Below are positions 39,761 to 47,578 of a stretch of 64,000 bases of DNA, in pieces. The DNA comes from DATBAX01 sp963762965 (GTDB taxonomy: Bacteria; Acidobacteriota; Terriglobia; Terriglobales; Acidobacteriaceae): the NCBI GenBank assembly GCA_963762965.1, contig CAVXME010000001.1, positions 2,542,001 through 2,606,000 on the forward strand, read 5' to 3'. The translations under genes and the position numbers were made by a program. The notes below the pieces were generated by a model. The model saw nothing but the letters and a program-made list of their open reading frames with translations. It was not told where the DNA came from and ran no database searches. Numbering within the stretch: the stretch's first letter is position 1; each line of letters begins with the position of its first letter.

Positions 39761-40546
39761 ATGAAACTCTCTCAAATTTACCGAGCTGCTTTGATGGCAA
39801 CCACGCTGATCTTGTCGTCGGGACTCGGCACGACGGGATTCGCTCAGACAAACTCCCCGCAAGGGGTCAAGAATATTGTCCTGGTTCACGGCGCCTGGGC
39901 GGATGGATCGTGCTGGTCCAAAGTGATTGCGCTCCTCGAAGCGAAGGGTTTTCATGTGGTCGCTGTGCAGAATCCTTTGACCTCGCTGGCTGACGATGTG
40001 GCGGCGACGAAGCGCATCATCGCGTTGCAGGACGGCCCGGTAATCCTAGTCGGCCATTCCTACGCCGGCGTGGTGATTACCGAGGCTGGCAATGACCCAA
40101 AGGTTGTCGGGTTGGTCTACATAGCGGCGTTCGCGCCGGGGGATGGGGAATCCATCAATTCCGTCAGCAAACCGTATCCGCCGGCTCCGCTGGGCAGCGA
40201 GTTGCGGCCCGACGCTCAGGGTTTTCTAACCGCAACTCCAAAAGGGATTGCCGAAGACATGGCGCAGGATCTCCCGGCCAGTGAGCAGCGGATACTAACG
40301 GCGACACAGGGACAAACGTCGTCATCTGTTTTCGGAGCCACAATTACCACAGCTGCGTGGAAGAGCAAGCCTTCATGGGCCTTGATCGCGGGCAACGACC
40401 GGGCGATTCCGCCGCAACTCGAGAAAGATGAAGCGGCGGCCATCAAGGCGACTGCGATCACCGTCCCCGCGAATCATCTGGCCATGCTGTCTCACCCGAA
40501 AGAAGTGGCGGAGTTGATCGAGCAAGCGGCGGCCAAAGCCAAATAA
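39761..40546 (+). CDS. Secreted alpha/beta hydrolase, methyl-esterase-like
   Basis: A 261-residue protein with a signal peptide (MKLSQIYRAALMATTLILSS, cleaved near GFAQT). The hydrolase features are NIVLVHGAWADGSCW (oxyanion), the nucleophile Ser in VGHSYAGVV and a C-terminal NHLAMLSHP with the probable catalytic His. The pattern is that of the salicylate/methyl-jasmonate esterase-like group (EstC, MES), common in soil bacteria. A signal peptide is present, so it acts outside the cytoplasm. GAGGAGAT lies well before the ATG. Confidence 0.88.
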   Translation: MKLSQIYRAALMATTLILSSGLGTTGFAQTNSPQGVKNIVLVHGAWADGSCWSKVIALLEAKGFHVVAVQNPLTSLADDVAATKRIIALQDGPVILVGHSYAGVVITEAGNDPKVVGLVYIAAFAPGDGESINSVSKPYPPAPLGSELRPDAQGFLTATPKGIAEDMAQDLPASEQRILTATQGQTSSSVFGATITTAAWKSKPSWALIAGNDRAIPPQLEKDEAAAIKATAITVPANHLAMLSHPKEVAELIEQAAAKAK

Positions 40547-40572
40547 ATTCGATTTCAAAAAAGGAGAACGAA

Positions 40573-41379
40573 ATGACAACCAAAGGAAAAGTCTTAGTAC
40601 TAGTCTCAAGCGGTCGCGGCTTGCCCTTGAAAGATGGCAAGGTTTACAAAAGCGCTGGCTACTATCTCAATGAGTTGACGGTTCCGGTTCGCGCCCTGAT
40701 GAAGGAGGGCTACGAAATCACCTTCGCCAACCCCAAAGGCAACACGCCGCAAGTGGATGTGCATTCAGAGGTCGCCGATTTCTTCGGCGGGGACGCGGCC
40801 AAGCTTGAGGACTATATGCTATTCCGCGATGGCCTGGCTGGCCTCAGAGATCCAAACCGCATTACGGATGTCATCGCATCGGGCCTGGATCAATATGACG
40901 CTGTTTTCGTCCCCGGCGGCCACGGCCCGATGATCGATCTTCTCGATGATCCCGACGCTGGCGCCGTGTTTAGGCACTTTCATGAAACATCCAAGCCTAC
41001 GGCAGTGCTCTGCCATGGCCCAATTTCGCTTCTCTCGGCTCTTCCAAATTCTTGGGAGTTTGTCGCCGCGCTGGCGGCGGGCGATGTCGCTGGAGCGCAC
41101 GCAAAGGCTCAAGGCTGGATCTATTCCGGATACAAGATGACCATTTTCTCGACAGCGGAAGAGCAGCAGCGGGAGCCGCTGGAGATTGAAGGCAAGGTGC
41201 TGTTCTATCCGGATTTCGCCTTGCAAACGGCGGGCGGTGACGTAAGTGTGCTCGCTCCATGGTCGAGCTACGTGATTCAAGATCGCGAGCTGATCTCAGG
41301 TCAGAACCCGTTCTCCGATCAAGCGCTTCTGAAACTTCTTCTGCCGGCACTCGACGCGAAGAAGAAGCGAGTCGCTTAA
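40573..41379 (+). CDS. DJ-1/PfpI-family (type 1 glutamine amidotransferase-like) protein
   Basis: A 268-residue DJ-1/PfpI protein. The nucleophile elbow is AVLCHGPISLL with the reactive Cys. FVPGGHGPMIDLLDD and the amino-terminal beta strands (KVLVLVSSGRGLPL) are typical of the Hsp31/YhbO-like group. Members act as glyoxalase III, deglycase-like or holdase proteins, and which applies here is unknown. AAGGAG precedes the ATG. It follows the hydrolase gene after 26 bases, so it is probably co-transcribed. Confidence 0.9.
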   Translation: MTTKGKVLVLVSSGRGLPLKDGKVYKSAGYYLNELTVPVRALMKEGYEITFANPKGNTPQVDVHSEVADFFGGDAAKLEDYMLFRDGLAGLRDPNRITDVIASGLDQYDAVFVPGGHGPMIDLLDDPDAGAVFRHFHETSKPTAVLCHGPISLLSALPNSWEFVAALAAGDVAGAHAKAQGWIYSGYKMTIFSTAEEQQREPLEIEGKVLFYPDFALQTAGGDVSVLAPWSSYVIQDRELISGQNPFSDQALLKLLLPALDAKKKRVA

Positions 41380-41475
41380 GAAGGGGTCAGGCCCAGCCTC
41401 CATCTACAAGCGGTTGCATACGACATCCGAGTAACTCTGATGCGAAGTGTTGATTCTCTGCACGAGGAGGTTTGT

Positions 41476-41949
41476 ATGTCTCAGGAAGCCGGTGCCGTAA
41501 AGGGCGCTCAGCAAAGCGAGGTCCGGCCTCACCAACTCGGGCAGGAGGTTTTCAAAAGCATCTTGCCCGACGATGTAGATTGGAAACCGTTCCCGGCGTT
41601 TCCACCTTCGGTCCGGCTGGCGGTCATGGTGGGACAGCCTTCGCAGCCCGGCCCTTACACCATCCGGGTGAAAGCACCCCACGGCGCGAGGCTGATGCCC
41701 CACAGGCACCCGGAAGACCGAGTCTATACCGTGATTTCCGGGATTTTTTATATCGGACTGGGTGATGAATTCGACGCCAGTAAGTTGGAAGCCTATCCGC
41801 CCGGCGCGGTGATCATTCTCCCCGGCAACACGCATCATTTCCACTGGGCGAAATCCGGCGAGTACGTCACGCAAATCACCGCGATGGGACCGCTTGGACT
41901 GGAATACCTCAACGAGAAAGACGATCCGCGCAATAACAGCGCGACTTGA
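41476..41949 (+). CDS. Cupin-domain protein
   Basis: A 157-residue cupin. Motif 1 is GARLMPHRHPEDRVYTVISG and motif 2 is PPGAVIILPGNTHHFHW, with three His and one Glu for metal binding. ATG at 41476 has GAGGAGG a few bases upstream. The longer frame (from 41440) lacks a site. It falls among the same-strand genes for DJ-1 and dehalogenase-like proteins. The reaction is unknown. Confidence 0.87.
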   Translation: MSQEAGAVKGAQQSEVRPHQLGQEVFKSILPDDVDWKPFPAFPPSVRLAVMVGQPSQPGPYTIRVKAPHGARLMPHRHPEDRVYTVISGIFYIGLGDEFDASKLEAYPPGAVIILPGNTHHFHWAKSGEYVTQITAMGPLGLEYLNEKDDPRNNSAT

Positions 41950-42005
41950 AAGCGCAAAATGAATGATCAACAAAAACGGAGCCGGATGAAGGGAAAACGA
42001 CACCA

Positions 42006-42464
42006 ATGAATCCCACGTTTTATCGCACCATACAGGTTGACGGCCTGTCGATCTTCTATCGGGAGGCCGGGCCGGCAAATGCGGAAACGCTTCTCCTGCT
42101 CCACGGCCTTCCATCGTCGTCGCGGATGTTCGAACCGCTTTTCGCAAGGCTTTCCGATCGCTACCACCTGATCGCGCCTGACTATCCTGGTTTCGGACAC
42201 AGTGACTGGCCCGATCCAAAAACATTCGCCTACACCTTCGACCATTTGGCTGAGACCATGAACCACTTCACCGAGGCGCTCGGGACTCTCGCGCTATACC
42301 CTTTACATGCAGGACTACGGTGGCCCCGTCGGCTTTCGCATGGCACTGGAGCATCCGGAGCGAGTCGAGGCGCTGATCGTGCAGGACGCCGTCGCCCACA
42401 ACCGGGGCTTGGGAGCAAATTGGAAAACGCGCCGGGCGTTCTGGGCGGATCGTGCCGCCAATGA
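42006..42464 (+). CDS. Alpha/beta hydrolase, N-terminal part before a frameshift
   Basis: Encodes the start of a haloalkane-dehalogenase/epoxide-hydrolase-like enzyme (MNPTFYRTIQVDGLSIFYRE; LLLLHGLPSSSRMFEPLF; APDYPGFGHSDWP). After MNHFTEALG the frame becomes unrelated. Removing one G from the GGG at 42282-42284 restores the expected sequence and joins it to the frame at 42307-42891. As it stands the product lacks the nucleophile and is unlikely to be active. Confidence 0.75.
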   Translation: MNPTFYRTIQVDGLSIFYREAGPANAETLLLLHGLPSSSRMFEPLFARLSDRYHLIAPDYPGFGHSDWPDPKTFAYTFDHLAETMNHFTEALGTLALYPLHAGLRWPRRLSHGTGASGASRGADRAGRRRPQPGLGSKLENAPGVLGGSCRQ

Positions 42465-42891
42465 GAGCGCATTGCGCACCAATCTCTTGTCGATCGAGGC
42501 CGCGCGTGCACGACACGTCGGAAACGATCCCGACGTGGAGCGCCACGATCCCGATCTCTGGACCGACGAATTTTATTTTCTGAATCGGCCCGGCCAGGCT
42601 GAGATACAAAGCGATCTTTTCTACGACTACCGAACCAACGTCGATTCCTATCCGAAATGGCAGGAATGGATGCGCAAGAAGCAACCGCGGCTGCTCGTGA
42701 TCTGGGGCAAATACGAAACCTCGTTTGACCCGAGCGAGCCGGAGAGCTACCGCGAGGACGTTCCGAATGCCGAGGTCCATATTGTTGACGGCCCCCATTT
42801 CGCCCTGGAGACGGCTGCCGACGAGATTGCGTCCTCGATAAGAAACTTTATGGCGACTTCCGAGGAGGTGAGGGCTCGGCGTGCTGGTTGA
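42307..42891 (+). CDS. Alpha/beta hydrolase, C-terminal part after a frameshift
   Basis: Continues the gene beginning at 42006. It starts with MQDYGGPVGFRMALEHPERV, where Asp in the nucleophile elbow (QDYGGP) marks the dehalogenase/epoxide hydrolase group, not a Ser esterase. It contains a cap region and the final catalytic His in DGPHFALETAADEI. The whole gene would give a protein of about 295 residues, normal for the family. The internal ATG at 42307 has no ribosome site, so separate expression is doubtful. Confidence 0.75.
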   Translation: MQDYGGPVGFRMALEHPERVEALIVQDAVAHNRGLGANWKTRRAFWADRAANESALRTNLLSIEAARARHVGNDPDVERHDPDLWTDEFYFLNRPGQAEIQSDLFYDYRTNVDSYPKWQEWMRKKQPRLLVIWGKYETSFDPSEPESYREDVPNAEVHIVDGPHFALETAADEIASSIRNFMATSEEVRARRAG

Positions 42892-42910
42892 GGAAACTTG
42901 GGAGGGAAAC

Positions 42911-42940
42911 TTGGGGACAGACGGGACGTACCCGTTTTCT
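42911..42940 (+). terminator. Hairpin with T-run, REP-like, after the hydrolase gene
   Basis: ACGGG-ACGTA-CCCGT is followed by TTTTCT, so it can act as a terminator. The preceding TTGGGGACAGACGGG resembles repeats known to me beside REP-associated transposases, so it may have arrived as a mobile repeat. Confidence 0.45.
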
Positions 42941-42955
42941 ATGTATTCTAAGGTT

Positions 42956-43032
42956 TGGTCGGGGCGATAGGATTTGAACCTACGACCCCCTGCGCCCAAG
43001 GCAGGTGCGCTACCAGGCTGCGCTACGCCCCG
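42956..43032 (-). tRNA. tRNA-Pro (anticodon TGG)
   Basis: On the minus strand the acceptor arms CGGGGCG and CGCCCCG pair. The D arm GCGCAGCCTGGTAGCGC, the anticodon stem-loop CCTGC-CTTGGGC-GCAGG (anticodon TGG) and the T arm with GTTCGAATC are all intact. Discriminator A and an encoded CCA are present at 42956-42959. Confidence 0.95.
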
Positions 43033-43138
43033 ACTGTGGTAGATGATGCGGATGGGTCTTTTCGATTATAGCCGACACCCGCGAATCCGCCCCGCCAGCC
43101 CATTCTGCCGGCTTGCCGGAGTATAATCTTTGAGGTTC

Positions 43139-43687
43139 ATGATGCAGACTCCGCGTTATGGTTTAGTGGCTTACGTAAAGACCCCGGTCGGGGAATTTGT
43201 CGAAAGACTTCGGCAGGAAGTCCATCCCGAATTGCCCCATCTGGCCGCTCACCTCAGTCTTCTTCCACCCCGGTGTTTGCAGGGCAGCGAAGCTTCCGCG
43301 CTGGAAATTATGGAAGACATTTGCGGCCAGGTGGAACCTTTCGAAGTGAGCCTGGGCGAGGTGGAGACTTTCATTCCGGTCACACCCACGGTTTTTGTCC
43401 GGGTGGCCAACGGCGCTCAGCGCATGCGCGACCTGCACTTCCAACTCAACACCAAAACCCTGGCCTACGAAGAGCAATGGGTGTATCTGCCACACCTGAC
43501 TATTGTCAAGATGAGCAACGAGGAGCAGGCCCAGAAGGCTTATCACATTGCCCGTCAGCGTTGGACAAAGTTCGAGGGGACACGCTGCATCACCGTGAAA
43601 GACTTGACCTTTGTCCGCGAAATCGATCAGAACCACTGGATCGACCTGGCGGCGGTTCCGCTCGGCGGCCGTTTAGTAAAGCGTTAA
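43139..43687 (+). CDS. 2'-5' RNA ligase/cyclic phosphodiesterase-like protein
   Basis: A 182-residue member of the 2H phosphoesterase superfamily. The two HxT/S motifs are AAHLSLLPPR and PHLTIVKM. Such proteins hydrolyse or join 2'-5' RNA bonds or cyclic phosphates. The two adjacent ATGs (43139, 43142) follow GAGG at three and six bases. A perfect TATAAT at 43122-43127 would give a very short leader. The carboxyl part (CITVKDLTFVREIDQNHWID) fits the family. Confidence 0.85.
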   Translation: MMQTPRYGLVAYVKTPVGEFVERLRQEVHPELPHLAAHLSLLPPRCLQGSEASALEIMEDICGQVEPFEVSLGEVETFIPVTPTVFVRVANGAQRMRDLHFQLNTKTLAYEEQWVYLPHLTIVKMSNEEQAQKAYHIARQRWTKFEGTRCITVKDLTFVREIDQNHWIDLAAVPLGGRLVKR

Positions 43688-43871
43688 TATCTGATCCATA
43701 ATCCTCAAGTTTCCCGGATTCCCGCAAAGGTACAGTTCCTTTTTCCATCAGTACATCGGCCCACGGTGTGTTGCCCAAGCTGGGATTGCGGGCGTACATA
43801 AGAAGCTAAGGATGGCTGCGCTAGAACCCGCTCCCCCAGCGGTTTTGGGCGACTCCTGGGGCGGAGGCACT

Positions 43872-45140
43872 ATGCAGATTGGGGTTTACGGGGCAGGATA
43901 TCTGGGGACAGTCATTTCAGCTTGCCTGGCTGACTTTGGCACTCCAGTGACGTGCTGCCATCCGGACAGCTCGCGCATGGTGGAGATGGCCCAGGGCAAT
44001 GTTCCGTTCCACGAAAAAAATCTGAATGAAGTCATCAAGCGCAATGTGCGCTCCGGCCGGCTGGTTTACTCGACCGACATCGAATCGTTTGCCCGCAAGA
44101 CACAGGTAATTTTCCTCGCTGAAGACACGCCACAACATCTTGCCGACCTGGCACTGCGGATTGCGCGTGTGGTGACCAAGCCGCCGATCCTTGTCGTGGT
44201 CACACCCGTTCCCGTTGGTACTGCTTCCGGAATTGAACAGCGGTTGGAGGACGAACGCCTAAAAGCAACCATCGTTTCTCAACCAGTGTTCTTTACTCCG
44301 GGGTGCGCCGTGGAAGACTTCAATTGGCCGGACCGCATTATTCTGGGAACGAAATCGAATGATGCAGTGCTGGCCATTAAGCAGATCTTCCATCCGTTGG
44401 TGATGCGCGGAGTTCCGGTGATTGTGACCAATCATGAGACCGCCGAGCTGGTGCGCGAGTCGGCTACCGCCTTTGTCGCAACAAAAATTTCTTTCATCAA
44501 CGAACTGGCCACGCTGTGCGAGAAGGTCAATGCCGATGCGGTGAATCTCTCACTTGCTCTTGGGTTAGATAAGAAAATCGCCCCGCGCTGTTTGCAGCCG
44601 GGAGCCGGGATGGGCGGGATCTTCGCCGAATCCGATATGGACTCGCTGGCGTTACTGGCCAAGCAAAATGGAGTTTCGCTCAAAGTGTTGACCGCGGCGC
44701 GCGAAGTCAGCCAGAGTCAGGCTGAAAATGTTGTGGAAAAAATCTCAGGCTTCATGAATTCGGTGCAGAACAAAGACGTGGGCATCCTGGGCTTGGCATT
44801 CAAACCAAACACCAATTCCGTTGCTGGTTCCTCTTCGATGCGTCTGGCGCAGAACCTGGTTTCCAAAGGCGCTCGCGTGCGTGCCTACGATCCGGTGGCC
44901 CTTCCCGATGCTCGCCTGGAACTGAATGGATCTGTCCATTATTGCGAGTCGCCGTATGCCGCCGCCGAAGGTGTGGACGCGTTGGTGGTGGGCACGGGCT
45001 GGCCAGAATTCCGTGCACTGGATTTCGATCGCATCAAACATCTGCTCAAGCGCCCTCTGATCGTGGATACCAAGAACCTGCTCGATTCCGTTCGACTACG
45101 CGCCATGGGGTTTGAGTACGTGGGCGTGGGGCGCGTCTAA
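43872..45140 (+). CDS. UDP-glucose dehydrogenase family protein lacking the catalytic Cys
   Basis: A 422-residue nucleotide-sugar dehydrogenase. The NAD-binding GAGYLGTVISACLADFG, FTPGCAVEDFNWPDRIILGT, the middle-domain Lys/Asn segment TKISFINELATLCEKVNADA and the C-terminal GLAFKPNTNSVAGSS-type segment are all of the family. The active site motif, normally GxGGxCxPKD, reads GMGGIFAESD, with Phe for the catalytic Cys and Ser for the Lys. It may be inactive, a structural paralogue or changed in chemistry. ATG at 43872 has GGAGG five bases upstream. It stands alone beside the 2H phosphoesterase gene. Confidence 0.85.
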   Translation: MQIGVYGAGYLGTVISACLADFGTPVTCCHPDSSRMVEMAQGNVPFHEKNLNEVIKRNVRSGRLVYSTDIESFARKTQVIFLAEDTPQHLADLALRIARVVTKPPILVVVTPVPVGTASGIEQRLEDERLKATIVSQPVFFTPGCAVEDFNWPDRIILGTKSNDAVLAIKQIFHPLVMRGVPVIVTNHETAELVRESATAFVATKISFINELATLCEKVNADAVNLSLALGLDKKIAPRCLQPGAGMGGIFAESDMDSLALLAKQNGVSLKVLTAAREVSQSQAENVVEKISGFMNSVQNKDVGILGLAFKPNTNSVAGSSSMRLAQNLVSKGARVRAYDPVALPDARLELNGSVHYCESPYAAAEGVDALVVGTGWPEFRALDFDRIKHLLKRPLIVDTKNLLDSVRLRAMGFEYVGVGRV

Positions 45141-45177
45141 CCTCAGGCGCTAAAGCGCGTGCTCAGCGACAAAGCTC

Positions 45178-45213
45178 TTAACGCAGCGCTGGGAAGCGCT
45201 GCTCCACCCAAAA
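45178..45213. repeat. 36-base dispersed repeat, copy B
   Basis: TTAACGCAGCGCT and TGCTCCACCCAAAA flank a nine-base middle. It matches copy A at 34802-34836 in both outer blocks. Confidence 0.65.
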
Positions 45214-45230
45214 TCTACCCATAGAATCTT

Positions 45231-45268
45231 GTCATTCCGAAAGGGATTTATCCCTTGAGGAATCTGCT
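45231..45268. repeat. GTCATTCCG-type dispersed element
   Basis: GTCATTCCG is followed by an AAGGGAT/ATCCCTT hairpin and GAGGAATCTGC. It resembles one end of the GTCATCCTGAG repeats at 9722 and 22009 but is single-sided. Confidence 0.45.
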
Positions 45269-45357
45269 TTCCTTTCCAGCATCCGGACATTGCTGGCCCG
45301 CCACAAACGCCGCCACCGAATGCCTCGCCTTCACCACACACAGACGGCTTCGATTGC

Positions 45358-45363
45358 TATAAT
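45358..45363 (+). promoter_or_regulatory. Extended -10 of tRNA-His
   Basis: TGCTATAAT (TGn plus perfect TATAAT) ends 10 bases before the mature tRNA. No clear -35 is seen, as is usual for extended -10 promoters. Confidence 0.55.
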
Positions 45364-45373
45364 GAACGGGGAC

Positions 45374-45450
45374 GGTGGGAATAGCTCAATCGGTAGAGCA
45401 CCGGTCTGTGGCACCGGCTGTTGCGGGTTCAAGTCCCGTTTCCCACCCCA
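45374..45450 (+). tRNA. tRNA-His (anticodon GTG)
   Basis: G at 45374 is the extra G(-1) of tRNA-His and faces C at 45447. The acceptor stem GTGGGAA/TTCCCAC, D arm TAGCTCAATCGGTAGAGCA, anticodon stem-loop CCGGT-CTGTGGC-ACCGG (anticodon GTG) and the T arm with GTTCAAGTC are complete. CCA is encoded. Confidence 0.95.
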
Positions 45451-45559
45451 ATTTCCCGCCCGCCGGCACAATAAGCGCCTGCCCGGACGGGGCTGAGGCA
45501 TCTGCTCCCCAAAATCAGACCTTTTTGAAATCCAAGCAACCAACAACCTTTCATTAAGC

Positions 45560-45602
45560 AACTAAATAACTAGTTGACGTTTTAACAGCCCTCGCGTCTA
45601 AT
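45560..45602 (+). promoter_or_regulatory. Promoter and operator of blaI-M56
   Basis: TTGACG (45574-45579) and TCTAAT (45597-45602) are 17 bases apart. The operator-like AACTAA-ATAA-CTAGTT (45560-45575) overlaps the -35. The same layout occurs before htrA at 47518-47561. Confidence 0.6.
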
Positions 45603-45638
45603 AAGCGATAGACATTTGTTTTCGCTGGAGAACCGCCC

Positions 45639-46013
45639 ATGCCGCCCAGAAAATCCGTGACCCTCACCGAAGCTGAGTTGCGGCTGATGGATGTGTTGTG
45701 GATGAAAGGGTCGGCTACCGTCCAGCAGGTTCAGGAGTCCCTCCCCAAGAAACAGCCGCTGGCTTACAACTCCGTGCTGACCACGATCCGCGTTCTGGAG
45801 AAGAAGGGATATGTGAAGCATGTGAAAGATGGCCGCGCCCATGTGTACATGCCGCTGGTGGGACAGAAGGAAGCGACCCGCTTCGAGGTGCGCCATCTGG
45901 TGAACCGCTTTTTCAAGAATTCGCACGAATTGCTCGTCCTGAACATTCTGGAAGACCAAAGTATTGAAGCCGAAGAATTGGCCCGACTGCGGCAGATGCT
46001 GGAGGAGAAATAG
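45639..46013 (+). CDS. BlaI/MecI/CopY-family repressor
   Basis: A 124-residue winged-helix repressor. VTLTEAELRLMDVLWMKGSA, followed by QQVQESLPKKQPLAYNSVLT and EKKGYVKHVKDGRAHVYMPL, is the BlaI/MecI DNA-binding domain. The C-terminal dimerisation region is the usual length. The next gene is an M56 metallopeptidase, the typical sensor that cleaves such repressors. A ribosome site GGAG lies before the ATG. It probably represses its own operon and, from the matching site at 47518, the downstream htrA. Confidence 0.93.
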   Translation: MPPRKSVTLTEAELRLMDVLWMKGSATVQQVQESLPKKQPLAYNSVLTTIRVLEKKGYVKHVKDGRAHVYMPLVGQKEATRFEVRHLVNRFFKNSHELLVLNILEDQSIEAEELARLRQMLEEK

Positions 46014-46016
46014 GAG

Positions 46017-47471
46017 ATGATGTCCGTGTTCAATCTACATGCGGTCGCGCAATTCTCGGCTGAGAGAATGTTGAATTGCATGATTGAGGGGATGGCCATC
46101 GCATTGTTCGCATGGCTCTTGCTGAGGGTCATTAGTTCGCGAAAATCTCCTCTGCGAAACTCCGGCAACCAGAATTCAGGCACGCGCTTTGCAGTGTGGT
46201 TTCTGGCATTGTTGGCGATTGCCGCATTGCCCTTTGTGGGTTCTTTGGTGCCTAGCAGTTCGGCTAACTCTGTAGCAATCTCTCATCCTGCAATTACTGC
46301 GCCGACCTCATGGGCTACCTATCTGTTTGCGGCGTGGGCAGTGCTTGCCGGTCTGGGACTGCTGAGAGTCGGAGCTGGCTTGTGGCACGTGCGCCGAGTG
46401 CGTCAAAACTGTGTTGCGATCGATCCCGCGAGTTTGGATCCCGCGCTGCAAGCCACATTAGCGGAATTTGGCTCAGCGCGTCGCGTGAAAGTCTGCATTT
46501 CTGACAGCTTGCAGGTGCCCACGGCCATCGGGTTTATGAAACCCGCAGTCGCACTACCCGAGTGGGCCATCCGTGAACTCTCTCCGGCGGAACTGAATAC
46601 GATTCTGTTACACGAATTGGCCCACCTGCGGCGTTGGGATGACTGGACCAACCTGGCGCAGAAGCTGCTTCGGGCAGTGTTTTTCTTCCATCCTGCCGTT
46701 TGGTGGATTGAAGGCCAGCTATCGCTTGAACGAGAAATGGCCTGTGATGATGCCGTATTGGCCGCTACTTCCAATCCTCGCGCCTATGCTCGATGCCTGG
46801 TGACGGTAGCCGAGAAAAGCCTGATGCGCAGGGGATTAGCGATGGCCCAAGCCGCAGTGAGCCGGGTGCGGCAGACATCACAGCGGGTGGCACAAATCCT
46901 TGATGCGAACCGGCCGGGCGCGACGCGCATTTGGAAACCAGCGCTTGGGATGGTGGCGGCTTTTGCGATGGTCTGTGTCGGTCTGCTGTCACGCAGTCCA
47001 GAGTTGGTGTCTTTCCAGGATAAGGCGGCGGGCCCGGAGCCAGTATTCGCGATCGCCAACACATCAGTACCCAGCGGGCAAGTGAAATTAGTGGCCGGCC
47101 ATTTCGCGGCCACAAGGGTCGGTGCTGCAAGACGCTCGAGTCGGTCTACAGCCAAAGCAGTGTCAGAAACTATTCTGGCGAAAGCGGACGCAGCGCAACA
47201 TGAGTCTGAAACCGTAGCGCCGGATTTCGCCAAACTGGAATCGTCGCAAACACAGGCGCGTCTGATTCCGGCTAGTTTCAGTCCTAGCAACAAACTTGAT
47301 GCGAATGAGACTTCGACTCAACGACAGCCGCGTTTTAAATCGGTGCTCTTGGTGTATCAAGACCTTGAGTATGACGATGCAGGGTTCGCGCACTGGACCA
47401 TTTGTGTTTGGCGCGTAACTGTTCCGGCCCAGCAACAGCCAACTACAACCAATCCATCAAAGTCAACTTAA
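46017..47471 (+). CDS. M56-family membrane metallopeptidase (BlaR1-like sensor)
   Basis: A 484-residue protein with about four transmembrane segments and a cytoplasmic-side zinc protease motif HELAHLRRWDDW, with downstream EREMACDDAVLAAT holding the third ligand Glu. A final segment (FAMVCVGLLS region) is followed by a C-terminal tail of about 150 residues outside the membrane. Unlike BlaR1, the extracellular part has no penicillin-binding domain that I can see, so the signal is something else. In BlaR1/MecR1 systems the peptidase inactivates the BlaI-type repressor. It directly follows the blaI gene, with a three-base gap. Confidence 0.9.
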   Translation: MMSVFNLHAVAQFSAERMLNCMIEGMAIALFAWLLLRVISSRKSPLRNSGNQNSGTRFAVWFLALLAIAALPFVGSLVPSSSANSVAISHPAITAPTSWATYLFAAWAVLAGLGLLRVGAGLWHVRRVRQNCVAIDPASLDPALQATLAEFGSARRVKVCISDSLQVPTAIGFMKPAVALPEWAIRELSPAELNTILLHELAHLRRWDDWTNLAQKLLRAVFFFHPAVWWIEGQLSLEREMACDDAVLAATSNPRAYARCLVTVAEKSLMRRGLAMAQAAVSRVRQTSQRVAQILDANRPGATRIWKPALGMVAAFAMVCVGLLSRSPELVSFQDKAAGPEPVFAIANTSVPSGQVKLVAGHFAATRVGAARRSSRSTAKAVSETILAKADAAQHESETVAPDFAKLESSQTQARLIPASFSPSNKLDANETSTQRQPRFKSVLLVYQDLEYDDAGFAHWTICVWRVTVPAQQQPTTTNPSKST

Positions 47472-47517
47472 AGACTTTCTGGGAGAACTATGAACCTGGC
47501 AACTTTCGCGCATTATC

Positions 47518-47561
47518 AACTAAAGAATTAGTTTCAAAACTAATGATCGACAACGTCTAAA
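47518..47561 (+). promoter_or_regulatory. Operator and promoter of htrA, matching that of blaI
   Basis: AACTAA-AGAA-TTAGTT (47518-47533) is an exact inverted repeat and matches 14 of 16 positions of the site before blaI. It is followed by another AACTAA. By alignment the -35 is TTTCAA (47532-47537) and the -10 is TCTAAA (47556-47561), 18 bases apart. Confidence 0.55.
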
Positions 47562-47578
47562 ACCCGAATTAAGGAGAA

